From contig NZ_CP080203.1 of the NCBI RefSeq assembly GCF_020424085.1, forward strand, positions 2,294,001 through 2,358,000: DNA of 64,000 nt. The letters are read 5' to 3'. Below the pieces are notes generated by a model. The model was not told the origin of the DNA and did not search any database. It saw nothing but the letters and a program-made list of their open reading frames with translations. The translations under genes and the position numbers were made by a program. Below are positions 7,924 through 16,921 of the stretch, piece after piece (the stretch's first letter is position 1; each line of letters opens with the position of its first letter). The stretch comes from Mycetocola spongiae. GTDB lineage: Bacteria; Actinomycetota; Actinomycetes; Actinomycetales; Microbacteriaceae.

Positions 7924-9378
7924 TTAGACGACGGCGCGCAGCGCCTCGGACGGGCTCAGGCGCGCGGCGCGCCAGCCCCCCACGGCCCCGGCCAGCAGCC
8001 CGCTGGCCACCGCGAGTCCCACGGCCGCGGCGATCAGCCACGGATCAAACGGCAGGTGCAGCGCCACCTCGGCGGTGCTTCCCCCGCCCGCGGCACCGGG
8101 TGCGCCGCCAAAGCCGCCGGGCCCGCCCGCCCCGGGCATTCCCGTTTCCGCCGTGCTCGCGGCGGAGGCGCCGCCGATGGTCGGGGCGATCAGGTTCACC
8201 ACCACCATGCCGATCAGGCCCAGGGCCACACCGATCACGCCGCCGATCAGGGCCTGCACCACGGATTCTCCGGCCACCTGGCCCACCACGCGGCGGTTGC
8301 TCCAGCCGAGCGCCTTCAGCGTGCCAAACTCCCGCGTGCGCCGGGTCACCCCGGATACCGTGAAGAGGATGGCCAGCAGGGCGGCCGCGGACAGCGCGAT
8401 GATCGAAAGCCAGGTCCCGAGCGATCCCACCAGATCGGAGGCCGAGGACAGCGAGCCGGAGACATTCGCGGCCAGATCCTCCTGCGTGGATACCGTGGTC
8501 TCGGGCAGCTCCTCCTCCAGGGCCGCGGTCACCGCCGCGATATTCTCGGCGGAATCGGCCTGGACATATACGGTGGAGATCAGATCGGTCTGCCCCGAAA
8601 GCTGCTGCGCGGTCTGTAGCGGGATAAATACATCGGCGGCGGCGGTGCCCGCGGAGCCGTCCACGGTGCCGATGATCTCCAGGTCGCTGCCGCCGAGATT
8701 CACGGTATCGCCCACCGCGAGCTCCGCGGTGGTGGCATAGGCGGAGTCCAGTACCGCGACGCTCGCCGTGGCATCCCCCGCGGCGAGCGTGCGCCCGGTG
8801 GCGAGGGTCATGCCGGAGAGCGGACCCAGCGCGACGGCGGACGGATCGATGCCCAGCACCGACGTGCTGTCCACGTTAAAGCTGCCGCCGCCACCGCCAC
8901 CGGCGGGCGGCTCCTGGCCGGCGCCGGGCGCGGTGCGGGTCTCGCCCGCCGCGGGCAGCTGGCCATCGAAGCTGATATTGCTCAGCGCGAGTGCGCCCGC
9001 GGCGGCGGAGACTCCCGCGACCGAGGCTGCCCGGGAGAGGGTATCCGCGGCAATCGTGGGGGCCCCGCGCTCGGGGGTGAGGCGCGAGGTGGCCACGCTG
9101 GTGCCGCCATCGGCGTTCTCGGTGCCGGAGTCAAAATCGAAGCGCTCGCCGCGGCCGCCCTCGCCCCCCTCGCCCGGGGCGGTGGGGGTTCCGGACACCG
9201 TAATATCGGTGCCGATTCCGTAAATGGAGGTGAGGACCTCGGCCTGTGCGGTACGCACACCCGCGGCCACACCGCCGATCAGCATCACGAGGGTCACGGC
9301 CAGGGCAAGGCCCACGGCCACGATGGCCGTTTGTTTCCTGCGGCCCAGCAGCTCGCGCTTAAGGGAGGTATAGAACAT
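7924..9378 (-). CDS. ABC transporter permease, MacB/FtsX type
   Basis: 484 residues with the MacB layout. One N-terminal helix (about 16-38, KQTAIVAVGLALAVTLVMLI) is followed by a large extracytoplasmic MacB-PCD domain of about 280 residues (rich in Gly, Ser, Ala, with a Gly/Pro insertion near residue 155). Then come three helices in the FtsX domain (LSIIALSAAALLAILFTVSG, then two near 380-470) with a Gly-rich loop between them. The cytosolic motif TREFGTLKALGWSNRRVVGQ is typical of FtsX permeases. First gene of the pair with the ATPase at 7214. Its promoter faces the two-component system at 9557 across a shared region with repeated CTATG boxes. Confidence 0.9.
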   Translation of the reverse strand: MFYTSLKRELLGRRKQTAIVAVGLALAVTLVMLIGGVAAGVRTAQAEVLTSIYGIGTDITVSGTPTAPGEGGEGGRGERFDFDSGTENADGGTSVATSRLTPERGAPTIAADTLSRAASVAGVSAAAGALALSNISFDGQLPAAGETRTAPGAGQEPPAGGGGGGSFNVDSTSVLGIDPSAVALGPLSGMTLATGRTLAAGDATASVAVLDSAYATTAELAVGDTVNLGGSDLEIIGTVDGSAGTAAADVFIPLQTAQQLSGQTDLISTVYVQADSAENIAAVTAALEEELPETTVSTQEDLAANVSGSLSSASDLVGSLGTWLSIIALSAAALLAILFTVSGVTRRTREFGTLKALGWSNRRVVGQVAGESVVQALIGGVIGVALGLIGMVVVNLIAPTIGGASAASTAETGMPGAGGPGGFGGAPGAAGGGSTAEVALHLPFDPWLIAAAVGLAVASGLLAGAVGGWRAARLSPSEALRAVV

Positions 9379-9444
9379 GGTGGATCGGTTTCGCTTTCCG
9401 CGGCCTCCGGGAATGGTGCCGCCCGGGGCCGACGCTACGGACGC

Positions 9445-9549
9445 GGGCTATGCCGGGGCCCGGCGTGGGCTATGCGGAACCTATGAATCGATGGCGTGCA
9501 CGCAATACCGATGTGACGCATAGCCTTCTCATAGGTTGGGGCGGATACT
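9445..9549. promoter_or_regulatory. Divergent control region with paired 11-bp-spaced CTATG boxes and a leaderless promoter
   Basis: CTATG occurs on the plus strand at 9448, 9470 and 9481 (spacings 22 and 11 bp), and on the minus strand as CATAG at 9519 and 9530 (spacing 11 bp). The outermost copies form AACCTATGA (9478-9486) and TCATAGGTT (9529-9537), a 9-bp inverted repeat. A -10-like GATACT at 9544-9549 lies 7 nt before GTG 9557, so the regulator gene is probably leaderless and the 9519/9530 boxes fall near -38 and -27. Direct repeats with 11-bp spacing are what OmpR/PhoB-type dimers bind. Confidence 0.7.
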
Positions 9550-9556
9550 TGGAAGG

Positions 9557-10312
9557 GTGACCAGTCCCTTCCTCTCCTCCGCCCCGCGCCCGGTCCTCAC
9601 CCGCGCGGATGGCAGCCCCCTGCGCATCCTCGTGGTGGACGATGAGCCGAGCCTCACCGATCTGCTGCGCATGGCCCTGAAATACGAGGGCTGGGAGGTG
9701 GAGACCGCGGGCGATGGCGCCGGCGCGCTCGCCGCGGCACGCCGCTTCCAACCCGATCTGGTCATCCTGGACATCATGCTGCCCGACCTGGACGGGCTCG
9801 CGGTGCTGGCCCGGCTGCGCAATCGCGACGCCGCGATCCCCGTGCTTTTCCTCACCGCCAAGGACGCGCTTGACGACCGCATCGCGGGCCTCACCGCGGG
9901 CGGCGATGATTATGTCACCAAGCCCTTCAGCCTCGAGGAGGTCATCGCGCGGGTACGCGGCCTGCTGCGCCGCTCGGTGCTGGTGAATACCGAGGACACC
10001 GGCCCGCTTGTGCAGGTGGGTGACCTGATCCTCAACGAGGACTCCCACGAGGTGGAGCGCGCGGGGACCCCGATCGACCTCACCGCCACCGAGTTTGAAC
10101 TGCTGCGCTTCCTGATGCGCAATCCGCGCCGCCTGCTCAGCAAAACCCAAATCCTGGACCGGGTCTGGAACTACGAGTTTGAGGGGCGCACCAGCATCGT
10201 GGAACTCTATATCTCCTATCTGCGGAAAAAGATCGACGCCGGCCGGGAACCCATGATCCATACCTCCCGCGGGGTGGGCTATATGATCAAGCCCGCGCGG
10301 ATCGCGGAATGA
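9557..10312 (+). CDS. OmpR/PhoB-family response regulator
   Basis: 251 residues from GTG 9557; a TTG at 9536 is a weaker alternative. The receiver domain (about residues 23-140) has the acidic pair in ILVVDDEPS, phospho-acceptor Asp at about 72 (VILDIMLPDLDG), LTAKD with the conserved Thr, and VTKPFSLEE with Lys. The winged helix (about 155-250) ends TSRGVGYMIKP and holds the recognition helix SIVELYISYLRKKID. It is most like the TrcR branch of actinobacterial regulators. The sensor kinase gene overlaps by 4 nt. Repeated CTATG boxes upstream suggest control of itself and the divergent ABC exporter. Confidence 0.93.
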   Translation: MTSPFLSSAPRPVLTRADGSPLRILVVDDEPSLTDLLRMALKYEGWEVETAGDGAGALAAARRFQPDLVILDIMLPDLDGLAVLARLRNRDAAIPVLFLTAKDALDDRIAGLTAGGDDYVTKPFSLEEVIARVRGLLRRSVLVNTEDTGPLVQVGDLILNEDSHEVERAGTPIDLTATEFELLRFLMRNPRRLLSKTQILDRVWNYEFEGRTSIVELYISYLRKKIDAGREPMIHTSRGVGYMIKPARIAE

Positions 10313-11889
10313 GCGCCCCCGGCGCCGTGATTCCCCCGCGCCCCCCGCTCCCCAAAAATACGCCCGGGGCCCCCGGCACCCCGAGTGCCGCGCGCGCCGG
10401 CCGCGGCCGCCACCCGCTGGGTGTGCGCCAGCGCATCGTGCTCGTGGTGGTGGCGAGCCTCGCGCTGGCCAGCATCATCATCGGCGGCGCCGCCGTTCTC
10501 AGCGTGCGCTCGCTCCTGCTTGATCGCGTGGACGAACAGCTCGGTCATGCCGTGAACCGCTCCGATAGCGCGCTGGCGATCCCGGGGCTGCCCGGGCGCG
10601 AACCGCCGTCCTTTATCGGCTCCCCGGGCATGGGCCCCGGCGCGCTGGGCGCCGTGATCGTCGGCGGCCAAACCCTGTACTCGGGTTATCTCGCGCAGGA
10701 CGGCACCCCCGTGACCCTCACGCCCGCCCAGGAGGCCACGCTCGCCGCGATCCCCACCGGGGGCACCCCACAAACCGTGGACCTCGGCACGGTGGGCCAC
10801 TATCGGGTGGTGGCCCAGCCCGTGCTGCTGAGCTCGGGGGCGGGCCTGGCCCCGCAGGAGGGCGTGGCCATCCTGGGGCTCCCGCTGGCCGAGATGGAAC
10901 TCACCCTCTCGCAGCTGATCGGGCTGATCGCGGCGCTCGCCGGGCTGGTCCTGCTGCTCACCGCGGGGGCCGCCTACGTGGTGGTGCGGCTCGCGCTGCG
11001 CCCGCTGGATCGGGTGGCCGCCACCGCAGCCGAGGTCTCCCGCCTCTCGCTCTCGGGCGGGGAGGAGGCCCTGCAGGTGCGGGTGCCCGCGCGCGATGCC
11101 GATGAGCGCACCGAGGTGGGCCGCGTGGGGGCCTCGATTAACCGGATGCTTGGTCACGTGGAGGACTCGCTGCGGGTGCGCCGCGCGGGCGAGGTGAAGC
11201 TGCGCCGTTTTGTCTCGGATGCCAGCCACGAATTGCGCACGCCCCTGGCCTCGATCCGCGGCTATTCCGAGCTGGCCGCGCGTATCGGCGGGGACCTGCC
11301 GCGGGACGTGCAGTACTCGCTGGATCGGATCGGCTCGGAATCGATCCGGATGACCGGGATCGTGGAGGACCTGCTGCTGCTCGCGCGCCTGGACGAGGGG
11401 CGCGAGCTCACCGCGGCCCCCGTGGATCTGACCGATACCCTGTTTCATGCCGTGAACGATGCGCGTGCCGCGGGCCCCGAGCACGAGGTGGAGCTGGCGG
11501 TCCCGGACACGCCCGTGCGCGTCACGGGCGATCCCGCCCGGCTGCAACAGGTGGTCCTGAACCTGCTGGCCAATGCCCGGGTGCATACCCCGCCCGGAAC
11601 CCGCATCGACGTGCGGCTGGGCGTGGATCCCGCGGGAAACGAGGCGATCCTGGAGGTGGCCGATAACGGGCCCGGGATCGGCCCCGAGCTGCACGATCAC
11701 GTATTTGAACGCTTCGTGCGCGGGGATGCCTCGCGCTCGCGCACGGCCGGCAGCTCCGGGCTGGGGCTGTCGATTGTCTCGGCGGTTGTGGCCGCACACG
11801 GGGGCCGGGTGGACCTGGAATCCGAGCCCGGGCGCACGGTCTTCCGGGTGATCCTGCCGCTTTCAGCGGCGCGCACCCCCGCGGGCTAG
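10309..11889 (+). CDS. Membrane sensor histidine kinase
   Basis: 526 residues. A Pro-rich cytosolic start of about 40 residues is followed by helix 1 (about 42-66), an extracytoplasmic domain of about 130 residues, helix 2 (about 198-225) and a HAMP region (ALRPLDRVAATAAEVSRLS). The dimerisation H-box is FVSDASHELRTPLASIRGYS (His at about 308), then come an N-box LLNLLANARVHTP, G1 VADNGPGIG and G2 GSSGLGLSIV. The start codon overlaps the regulator stop (ATGA), so the two are translationally coupled. The sensor domain has no recognised fold; the linked MacB-like exporter suggests a membrane-active signal. Confidence 0.93.
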   Translation: MSAPGAVIPPRPPLPKNTPGAPGTPSAARAGRGRHPLGVRQRIVLVVVASLALASIIIGGAAVLSVRSLLLDRVDEQLGHAVNRSDSALAIPGLPGREPPSFIGSPGMGPGALGAVIVGGQTLYSGYLAQDGTPVTLTPAQEATLAAIPTGGTPQTVDLGTVGHYRVVAQPVLLSSGAGLAPQEGVAILGLPLAEMELTLSQLIGLIAALAGLVLLLTAGAAYVVVRLALRPLDRVAATAAEVSRLSLSGGEEALQVRVPARDADERTEVGRVGASINRMLGHVEDSLRVRRAGEVKLRRFVSDASHELRTPLASIRGYSELAARIGGDLPRDVQYSLDRIGSESIRMTGIVEDLLLLARLDEGRELTAAPVDLTDTLFHAVNDARAAGPEHEVELAVPDTPVRVTGDPARLQQVVLNLLANARVHTPPGTRIDVRLGVDPAGNEAILEVADNGPGIGPELHDHVFERFVRGDASRSRTAGSSGLGLSIVSAVVAAHGGRVDLESEPGRTVFRVILPLSAARTPAG

Positions 11890-11928
11890 CCGTGCTGGGT
11901 TAGCCGTGCTGGGTTAGCCATTCTGGGC
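11887..11928. repeat. 14-nt tandem repeat across two convergent stop codons
   Basis: TAGCCGTGCTGGGT occurs twice without change (11887-11900, 11901-11914), followed by a third, diverged unit. The first unit carries the kinase stop codon and the third carries the stop of the ABC exporter on the other strand. Confidence 0.75.
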
Positions 11929-13683
11929 GTGGTGCAGCCGGGCGTAGTGTCCCTCGGCGGCGAGCAGTTCCGCATGGGTGCCCTGCTCCACGATCACCCC
12001 GCGGCGCAGCACCACGATCCGGTCGGCCGAGCGGATCGTGGAGAGCCGGTGGGCCACGATCAGCGTGGTGCGCTCGCGCATCAGCCCCTCCAGCGCCTGC
12101 TTAATATGCGACTCGGATTCGGAGTCCAGCGCCGAGGTGGCCTCGTCCAGGAAGAGGATACGCGGATCGCGCACGAGCGCGCGGGCAATCGCGAGCCGCT
12201 GGCGCTGCCCGCCCGAGAGCGTGGCACCGCGCTCGCCCACGGGTGTATCCCAGCCGAGGGGCAGATGCTCCACGATATCCAGCGCGTGTGCATCGGTCAG
12301 GGCGCGCAGCACGCGCTCATCGCTGACATCCTCCAGGCCGTAGGTGATGTTATCGCGCACGGTCCCGTCAAAGAGCACGGAATCCTGAGGCACCACCGAG
12401 ACAAAGGTGCGTACCGCGCGCAGATCCAGCGCCTCCATGTCCACACCATCAAGCAGGATGCGGCCCCCGCTGGGGCGTAAAAAGCCCAGCACGAGGTTAA
12501 GCAGCGTGGACTTGCCCGAGCCCGAGGCCCCCACAAACGCGATGGTTTCGCCCGCGCGGATATGCAGATTCAGGTGGCCGATGGCGGCGCGATCATCCCC
12601 CGGGAAGATAAACGAGACGTCCTCAAATTCCAGGTCACCCGCGACGGTCTCGGGTACGGCCTTTCCGTCGTTCTCCTCCAGATCGGGATCCTGGAGCACC
12701 TCGCTGATCGAGCGGATCGATTCCAGGCCGCGCGTGAACACCGGAATAAGCGAGAGCAGCGCCACGATGCCGCCGGTGAGGATCGTGAAATAGGTGCTCA
12801 GCAGCACCACCTGCCCGGGCGTGATGGGCAGGACCCCGGTGAGTGCCGCGGCGGCCGCGGCCACCAGGCAAAACACCCCGAGCAGCTGATACGCCACCCA
12901 GGACATCGCGCCGAAGCGGCCGTTTAACACGTCGAGGTTAATGCCCGCGCTGCGCACCTCCTCGGTGCGATCGGAGACCCGATCCACGGCCACCTTTTCC
13001 AGGCCGTGGGCGCGCGTGATCGGGATCAGGCTCGCCATCTCCCCGATGCCCGCCGAGAACTGTTCCACCTGGCGGCGGAATGCCTCGTTGCGGTGCCGCG
13101 AGCGCGCCCGCACATAGCGCATCAGCAGCACGGCGATCGGAACGGTCAGGGCAAATACCGCCACAAACTGGGGCACGGAGATCGCCGTCATCACGATGGC
13201 CCCGATCAGCGCGGCCACCGAGGACAGCGCCGCGGGGAACGCCTGCTGCATCATCAGCTCGACGTTTTCCACATCGCGCACCACCTTGGTCTGGATCACC
13301 GCGGCACTCGCGCGCTTATGGTATCCAATCGAGAGCCCCTGCAGGTGGGCGGTCAGGGTATTGCGCAGATCGGCCGCGAGGCGGCGGGTGACCCCGCTGA
13401 AGAGCTTCGTGAAGGCCATGTGATTGGGATAGTTCTGCACCAGCAGCAACACGGCCAGCAGCGCGCTGATCGCGAGTTCCCCGAGCGAGCGGCGATCCAC
13501 CACGATATCGATCACATTCGCGGTGATCACGGGCATCAGCCACAGCGGGCTGTCCTTCACGATAAACGCGAGCGCGGCGAGGGTCAGCTTGCCGCGATGC
13601 GGGCGAAGCAGGCCCAAAAACGCGCGCAGCGGGTTCTGATCGGGAAGCGGCAGCGGGATGGGGGCTGTATGCGGGGAGGTCAT
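11914..13683 (-). CDS. ABC exporter, fused membrane and ATPase domains (half transporter)
   Basis: 589 residues: six membrane helices (about 30-320) and an ATPase domain (about 345-585). Nucleotide-binding motifs are intact: FVGASGSGKSTLL, the signature LSGGQRQRLAIARALVRDPR, Walker B ILFLDEATSALD and the H-loop IVAHRLSTI. This is the homodimeric type-IV exporter layout (MsbA/BmrA-like). It stands alone, convergent with the kinase gene and 209 nt from the oxidoreductase gene upstream. The substrate cannot be read from sequence. Confidence 0.93.
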   Translation of the reverse strand: MTSPHTAPIPLPLPDQNPLRAFLGLLRPHRGKLTLAALAFIVKDSPLWLMPVITANVIDIVVDRRSLGELAISALLAVLLLVQNYPNHMAFTKLFSGVTRRLAADLRNTLTAHLQGLSIGYHKRASAAVIQTKVVRDVENVELMMQQAFPAALSSVAALIGAIVMTAISVPQFVAVFALTVPIAVLLMRYVRARSRHRNEAFRRQVEQFSAGIGEMASLIPITRAHGLEKVAVDRVSDRTEEVRSAGINLDVLNGRFGAMSWVAYQLLGVFCLVAAAAAALTGVLPITPGQVVLLSTYFTILTGGIVALLSLIPVFTRGLESIRSISEVLQDPDLEENDGKAVPETVAGDLEFEDVSFIFPGDDRAAIGHLNLHIRAGETIAFVGASGSGKSTLLNLVLGFLRPSGGRILLDGVDMEALDLRAVRTFVSVVPQDSVLFDGTVRDNITYGLEDVSDERVLRALTDAHALDIVEHLPLGWDTPVGERGATLSGGQRQRLAIARALVRDPRILFLDEATSALDSESESHIKQALEGLMRERTTLIVAHRLSTIRSADRIVVLRRGVIVEQGTHAELLAAEGHYARLHHAQNG

Positions 13684-13784
13684 GTCCGTGTTTCTCTGGG
13701 GACGCCTGGGGCGGGCCGGGCGGCGGTGCCGCGGCCTGGTTGATTATGGCACGCGGCCGCGCCCGGCGACAGGGGGCACGGGAC

Positions 13785-13838
13785 AAAAAACACCCGCCCC
13801 CTCGCCGCACCCTCGGCCTGGCCGAGCGGGTGGTGCGG
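13785..13838 (-). terminator. Probable terminator of the FMN-reductase gene
   Basis: CCGCACC (13805-13811) pairs with GGTGCGG (13832-13838), and inside it CTCGGCC pairs with GGCCGAG around a 1-nt loop, with a 5-nt bulge. On the minus strand a T6 run (13785-13790) follows about 14 nt later. This is longer than the ideal spacing, so the call is moderate. Confidence 0.45.
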
Positions 13839-13892
13839 GAGGTGACGGGTGCGCGTTGATCCGGGTAAGGACGCTATTTTTTTTAGGGGGTA

Positions 13893-14447
13893 TTACTTGG
13901 CTGCGTGTGCGGCCACAAACTCCGAGAACTGGGCGATCCACATCTTGAGGAAGTCCGAGGTGCCCTCGTTGGTGACCTCACCATCGGCGGTGATCAGGTT
14001 CTCGGTGAACTGGATATAGCCCTCGGGCTGGTTCATCAGGGGGGCATCCGAGAAGTTCAGGACACCCTTAAGGTGCTGCTGGGCCACGGCGGTTCCGACG
14101 GCCCCGATCGAGGCGCCGATCACGGCGGAGGGCTTGCCAAGCGAGCTCTGGCCCCAGGGGCGGCTGGCCCAGTCGATCGCGTTCTTGAGTCCGCCGGGGA
14201 TGGTGCGGTTGTACTCGGGGGTGACGTAGAGGATTCCGTCGGCATCGGCGAAGCCGGCCTTCAGGACGTTGGCGACCTCGGGGTAGGAGCCGTCCAGGTC
14301 GTGGTTATAGAGGGGGAGATCCTTGATCTCGATCTCAAAGAGCTCAACATCGGCCGGCGCGAGGCGCTTCAGGGCCAGGGCGAGCTTGCGGTTGATGGAG
14401 TTTGCGGAGAGGCTGCCAACGAGGTAACCGATGCGAAGCGAGGTCAT
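13893..14447 (-). CDS. NADPH-dependent FMN reductase (flavodoxin-like)
   Basis: 184 residues, the usual length of the family. The FMN phosphate loop is GSLSANSINRKLA (residues 11-23), and the conserved TPEYNRTIPGGLKNAIDWAS segment lies at about 76-95. The closing half (KPSAVIGASIGAVGTAVAQQ) completes the fold. Such enzymes reduce FMN, quinones or azo compounds with NAD(P)H in the cytosol. The gene is monocistronic and divergent from the compatible-solute importer; 259 nt lie between the starts. It has a probable ribosome-binding site (AGAAAGAAGTTCTC) before ATG 14447. Confidence 0.9.
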   Translation of the reverse strand: MTSLRIGYLVGSLSANSINRKLALALKRLAPADVELFEIEIKDLPLYNHDLDGSYPEVANVLKAGFADADGILYVTPEYNRTIPGGLKNAIDWASRPWGQSSLGKPSAVIGASIGAVGTAVAQQHLKGVLNFSDAPLMNQPEGYIQFTENLITADGEVTNEGTSDFLKMWIAQFSEFVAAHAAK

Positions 14448-14550
14448 GAGAACTTCTTTCTATAAATCAACAAAAGCGGCCCGGTCAGGTCCAATACCCG
14501 CGGTTCCATTCATATGCAACTAATCATAGGCGCGCGACATTCCCCCTTCC

Positions 14551-14570
14551 ACGAATATTTTTTAATTCGT
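14551..14570. promoter_or_regulatory. Inverted repeat ACGAAT-N8-ATTCGT between divergent genes
   Basis: A 6-bp dyad in an unusually AT-rich stretch of the spacer between the FMN reductase (start 14447) and the importer operon (start 14707). It could be an operator for either gene; no regulator gene is adjacent. Confidence 0.35.
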
Positions 14571-14706
14571 CGCGATCCGCACCAATCCGCGGAAGCCCCG
14601 GCTCCGAATGATCACTGCGACCAAAAATTACGTCGCATCGGGAGACAACACTGTCTACGCTGGGAACTCAGCGTCACGAGAAAATCGTGCGAAATGAGGA
14701 TAAACG

Positions 14707-15537
14707 ATGATTGAGTTTGACGGCATTTCTAAACGATTCGCGGATGGCACGATCGCGGTACGGGATTTTTCCCTGCGCATTCCCTCGCGCCGCACCACCG
14801 TTTTTGTGGGCTCCTCGGGCAGCGGAAAAACCACCCTGCTGCGCATGATTAACCGGATGGTGGACCCCAGCGCTGGCCGCGTCCTGATCGACGGCGAGGA
14901 TATCGCCGCACTGGACCCCGTAAAGCTGCGCCGCGGAATCGGCTATGTGATGCAAAACTCCGGCCTGCTGCCCCACCGCACGGTGCTGCAAAATATCGCC
15001 ACCGTCCCGCTCCTGAACGGCATGCCGCGTGCGGCAGCCCACGAGCGCGCCCTGGAACTCATGGATACCGTGGGGCTGGACCGCGCCCAGGCCGGCCGCT
15101 ATCCGGGCCAGCTCTCGGGAGGCCAGCAGCAGCGCGTGGGCGTGGCCCGCGGCCTCGCGGTGGACCCCAATATTCTGCTGATGGACGAGCCCTTCGGGGC
15201 CGTGGACCCCATCGTGCGCCGCGAATTGCAGGCCGAGCTGCTGCGCCTGCAATCCACGCTCGGCAAGACGGTGGTTTTTGTCACCCACGATATCGACGAG
15301 GCATTCCTGCTCGGCGATGAGGTGGTGATCCTCAGCCGCGGGGGCCAGATCGCCCAGCGCGGAACCCCCGAGGAGATCCTCGCAAATCCGGAGAGCGAAT
15401 TTGTGGCCGAGTTCATCGGCGCCGACCGCGGCCGCCGCGCCCTGACCCTGCGCGAGACCGATGGCCGCACCGTGGTGGTGGACGGCGAGGGCCGCATCGC
15501 CGGGGTGCTCTCCGCCGAGGGCGGTGCAACCCGATGA
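14707..15537 (+). CDS. Compatible-solute (glycine betaine/choline-type) ABC importer ATPase
   Basis: 276 residues. It has Walker A GSSGSGKTTLLRMINRM, where R-M-I-N-R is typical of the ProV/OpuCA branch, a Q-loop YVMQNSGLLPHRTV, the signature LSGGQQQRVGVARGLAVDPN, Walker B ILLMDEPFGAVDPI and the H-loop FVTHDIDEAF. Unlike classical OpuA/ProV proteins it lacks the C-terminal CBS pair; only about 40 residues follow the ATPase domain. First of four genes that each overlap the next by 4 nt (ATGA). Together they encode ATPase, two permeases and a lipoprotein receptor for osmoprotectant uptake. Confidence 0.93.
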   Translation: MIEFDGISKRFADGTIAVRDFSLRIPSRRTTVFVGSSGSGKTTLLRMINRMVDPSAGRVLIDGEDIAALDPVKLRRGIGYVMQNSGLLPHRTVLQNIATVPLLNGMPRAAAHERALELMDTVGLDRAQAGRYPGQLSGGQQQRVGVARGLAVDPNILLMDEPFGAVDPIVRRELQAELLRLQSTLGKTVVFVTHDIDEAFLLGDEVVILSRGGQIAQRGTPEEILANPESEFVAEFIGADRGRRALTLRETDGRTVVVDGEGRIAGVLSAEGGATR

Positions 15538-16211
15538 CCTGGATCGGGGAAAACCTCGACCAGATTGGGGAACTGCTGCTCACGCATATGGCGCTGAGCC
15601 TGCCCCCGATCCTGCTGGGCGTACTGATCGCCGTGCCGCTGGGCTGGGTGGCCCACCGCTATCGCTGGGGTCGCGGCGTGCTGCTGGGGATATCCGGCCT
15701 GCTCTATACGATTCCCTCGCTCGCGCTGATCGTGGCGATGCCGAGCATCCTGGGCACCCAGATCCTGAACCCCCTGAACCTGATCGTCGCGCTCACGCTC
15801 TATGCGGTGGCGCTTATGGTGCGCACCGCCGCCGATGCCTTTGACCAGGTGGATCCCACCGTCTTGGACTCCGCGGTGGCGCTGGGCTATGGCCCGTGGC
15901 GGCGCTTCTGGGGTGTGCAATTGCCGCTCGCGGGCCCCGTGATCCTCGCCGGAACCCGCGTGATCTCCTCCAGCACGGTGAGCCTGGTGACCCTGGGCGC
16001 GCTGGTGGGCATGAGCGGGCTCGGCTATTTTTTCACCGATGGCTTCCAGCGGGCATTCCCGCTGGAGATCCTCGTGGGCATCATCGGCACCATCCTGGTG
16101 GCCGTGATCTTTGACCTCGCGCTGGTGCTCCTGGGCAGGCTGCTGCTGCCCTGGGCGCGCACACCCGCACGGGCGCGCCGGCTGCGCACGGTTGTGGAGG
16201 TCACCGCATGA
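15534..16211 (+). CDS. Compatible-solute ABC importer permease 1
   Basis: 225 residues with six predicted membrane helices. The BPD_transp_1 coupling region is seen as LDSAVALGYGPWRRFWGVQL followed by PLAGPVILAGTRV, the EAA-loop equivalent that docks on the ATPase. It starts in the overlap ATGA with the ATPase gene and ends in overlap with permease 2. The family is the ProW/OpuCB type, which forms a heterodimeric channel with the second permease. Confidence 0.92.
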   Translation: MTWIGENLDQIGELLLTHMALSLPPILLGVLIAVPLGWVAHRYRWGRGVLLGISGLLYTIPSLALIVAMPSILGTQILNPLNLIVALTLYAVALMVRTAADAFDQVDPTVLDSAVALGYGPWRRFWGVQLPLAGPVILAGTRVISSSTVSLVTLGALVGMSGLGYFFTDGFQRAFPLEILVGIIGTILVAVIFDLALVLLGRLLLPWARTPARARRLRTVVEVTA

Positions 16212-16921
16212 TCGCGCTCGCCTGGGAATGGCTCCTGGACCCCGCGCACTGGCAGGGGCCGGGCGGAGTGCCCACCCGTGTCCTGCAACACCTGGGCCTG
16301 GTCGGGGCCACGATCCTGATTGCCGGGACCATCGCGCTGGCCGCCGGATTTTATATCGGCCATACCCGCCGCGGCCGCGGCCTCGTGGTGGGGCTCAGCG
16401 GTGCGCTGCGCGCGATGCCCACGCTGGGACTGCTGGTATTTTTGGCCGTGCAATTTGGGTTTGGTGTGCGGCTCGCGATTATCCCCACCCTGATCGTGCT
16501 GGTGGTCCTGGCGATTCCGCCGATCCTCGCCGGCGCCTATGCCGGGATCGAGTCGGTGGCTCCCGCTACCGTGGATGCATCGCGTGCGCTGGGCCTGACC
16601 GAGTGGCAGATCCTGTGGAGGGTGGAGTTTCCGCTGGCGCTGCCGCTGATCTTCGGCGGCCTGCGCTCCGCGGTGCTTCAGGTGGTCGCCACGGCCACCG
16701 TCGCCGCCTATATTTCCCTGGGCGGGCTGGGGCGTTATCTTTTTGACGCCCTTCCCGTACAGGACTATCCGCAGATGCTGGCGGGCGCCATCCTGGTGGC
16801 GGCCCTGGCCCTGCTGCTTGACCTATTCCTGATCCTGATCTCCCGGGCAGTCCTGCCCGCGGGCGTCCGGGTCACCCGCGCACCACTTCAGAAAAAACAG
16901 CCCACCGAGAGGACATCATGA
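16208..16921 (+). CDS. Compatible-solute ABC importer permease 2
   Basis: 237 residues with about six membrane helices. The EAA-type loop is DASRALGLTEWQILWRVEFP followed by LALPLIFGGLRS. It is related to permease 1 but has a longer N-terminus (WEWLLDPAHWQGPGGVPTRV) as in OpuCD proteins. It overlaps its neighbours by 4 nt on both sides, so stoichiometric translation is likely. Confidence 0.92.
   Translation: MIALAWEWLLDPAHWQGPGGVPTRVLQHLGLVGATILIAGTIALAAGFYIGHTRRGRGLVVGLSGALRAMPTLGLLVFLAVQFGFGVRLAIIPTLIVLVVLAIPPILAGAYAGIESVAPATVDASRALGLTEWQILWRVEFPLALPLIFGGLRSAVLQVVATATVAAYISLGGLGRYLFDALPVQDYPQMLAGAILVAALALLLDLFLILISRAVLPAGVRVTRAPLQKKQPTERTS

Noticed and set aside
10279-11799. 506-codon frame on the minus strand
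   Set aside because: Antisense shadow of the histidine kinase; the kinase motifs are unambiguous.
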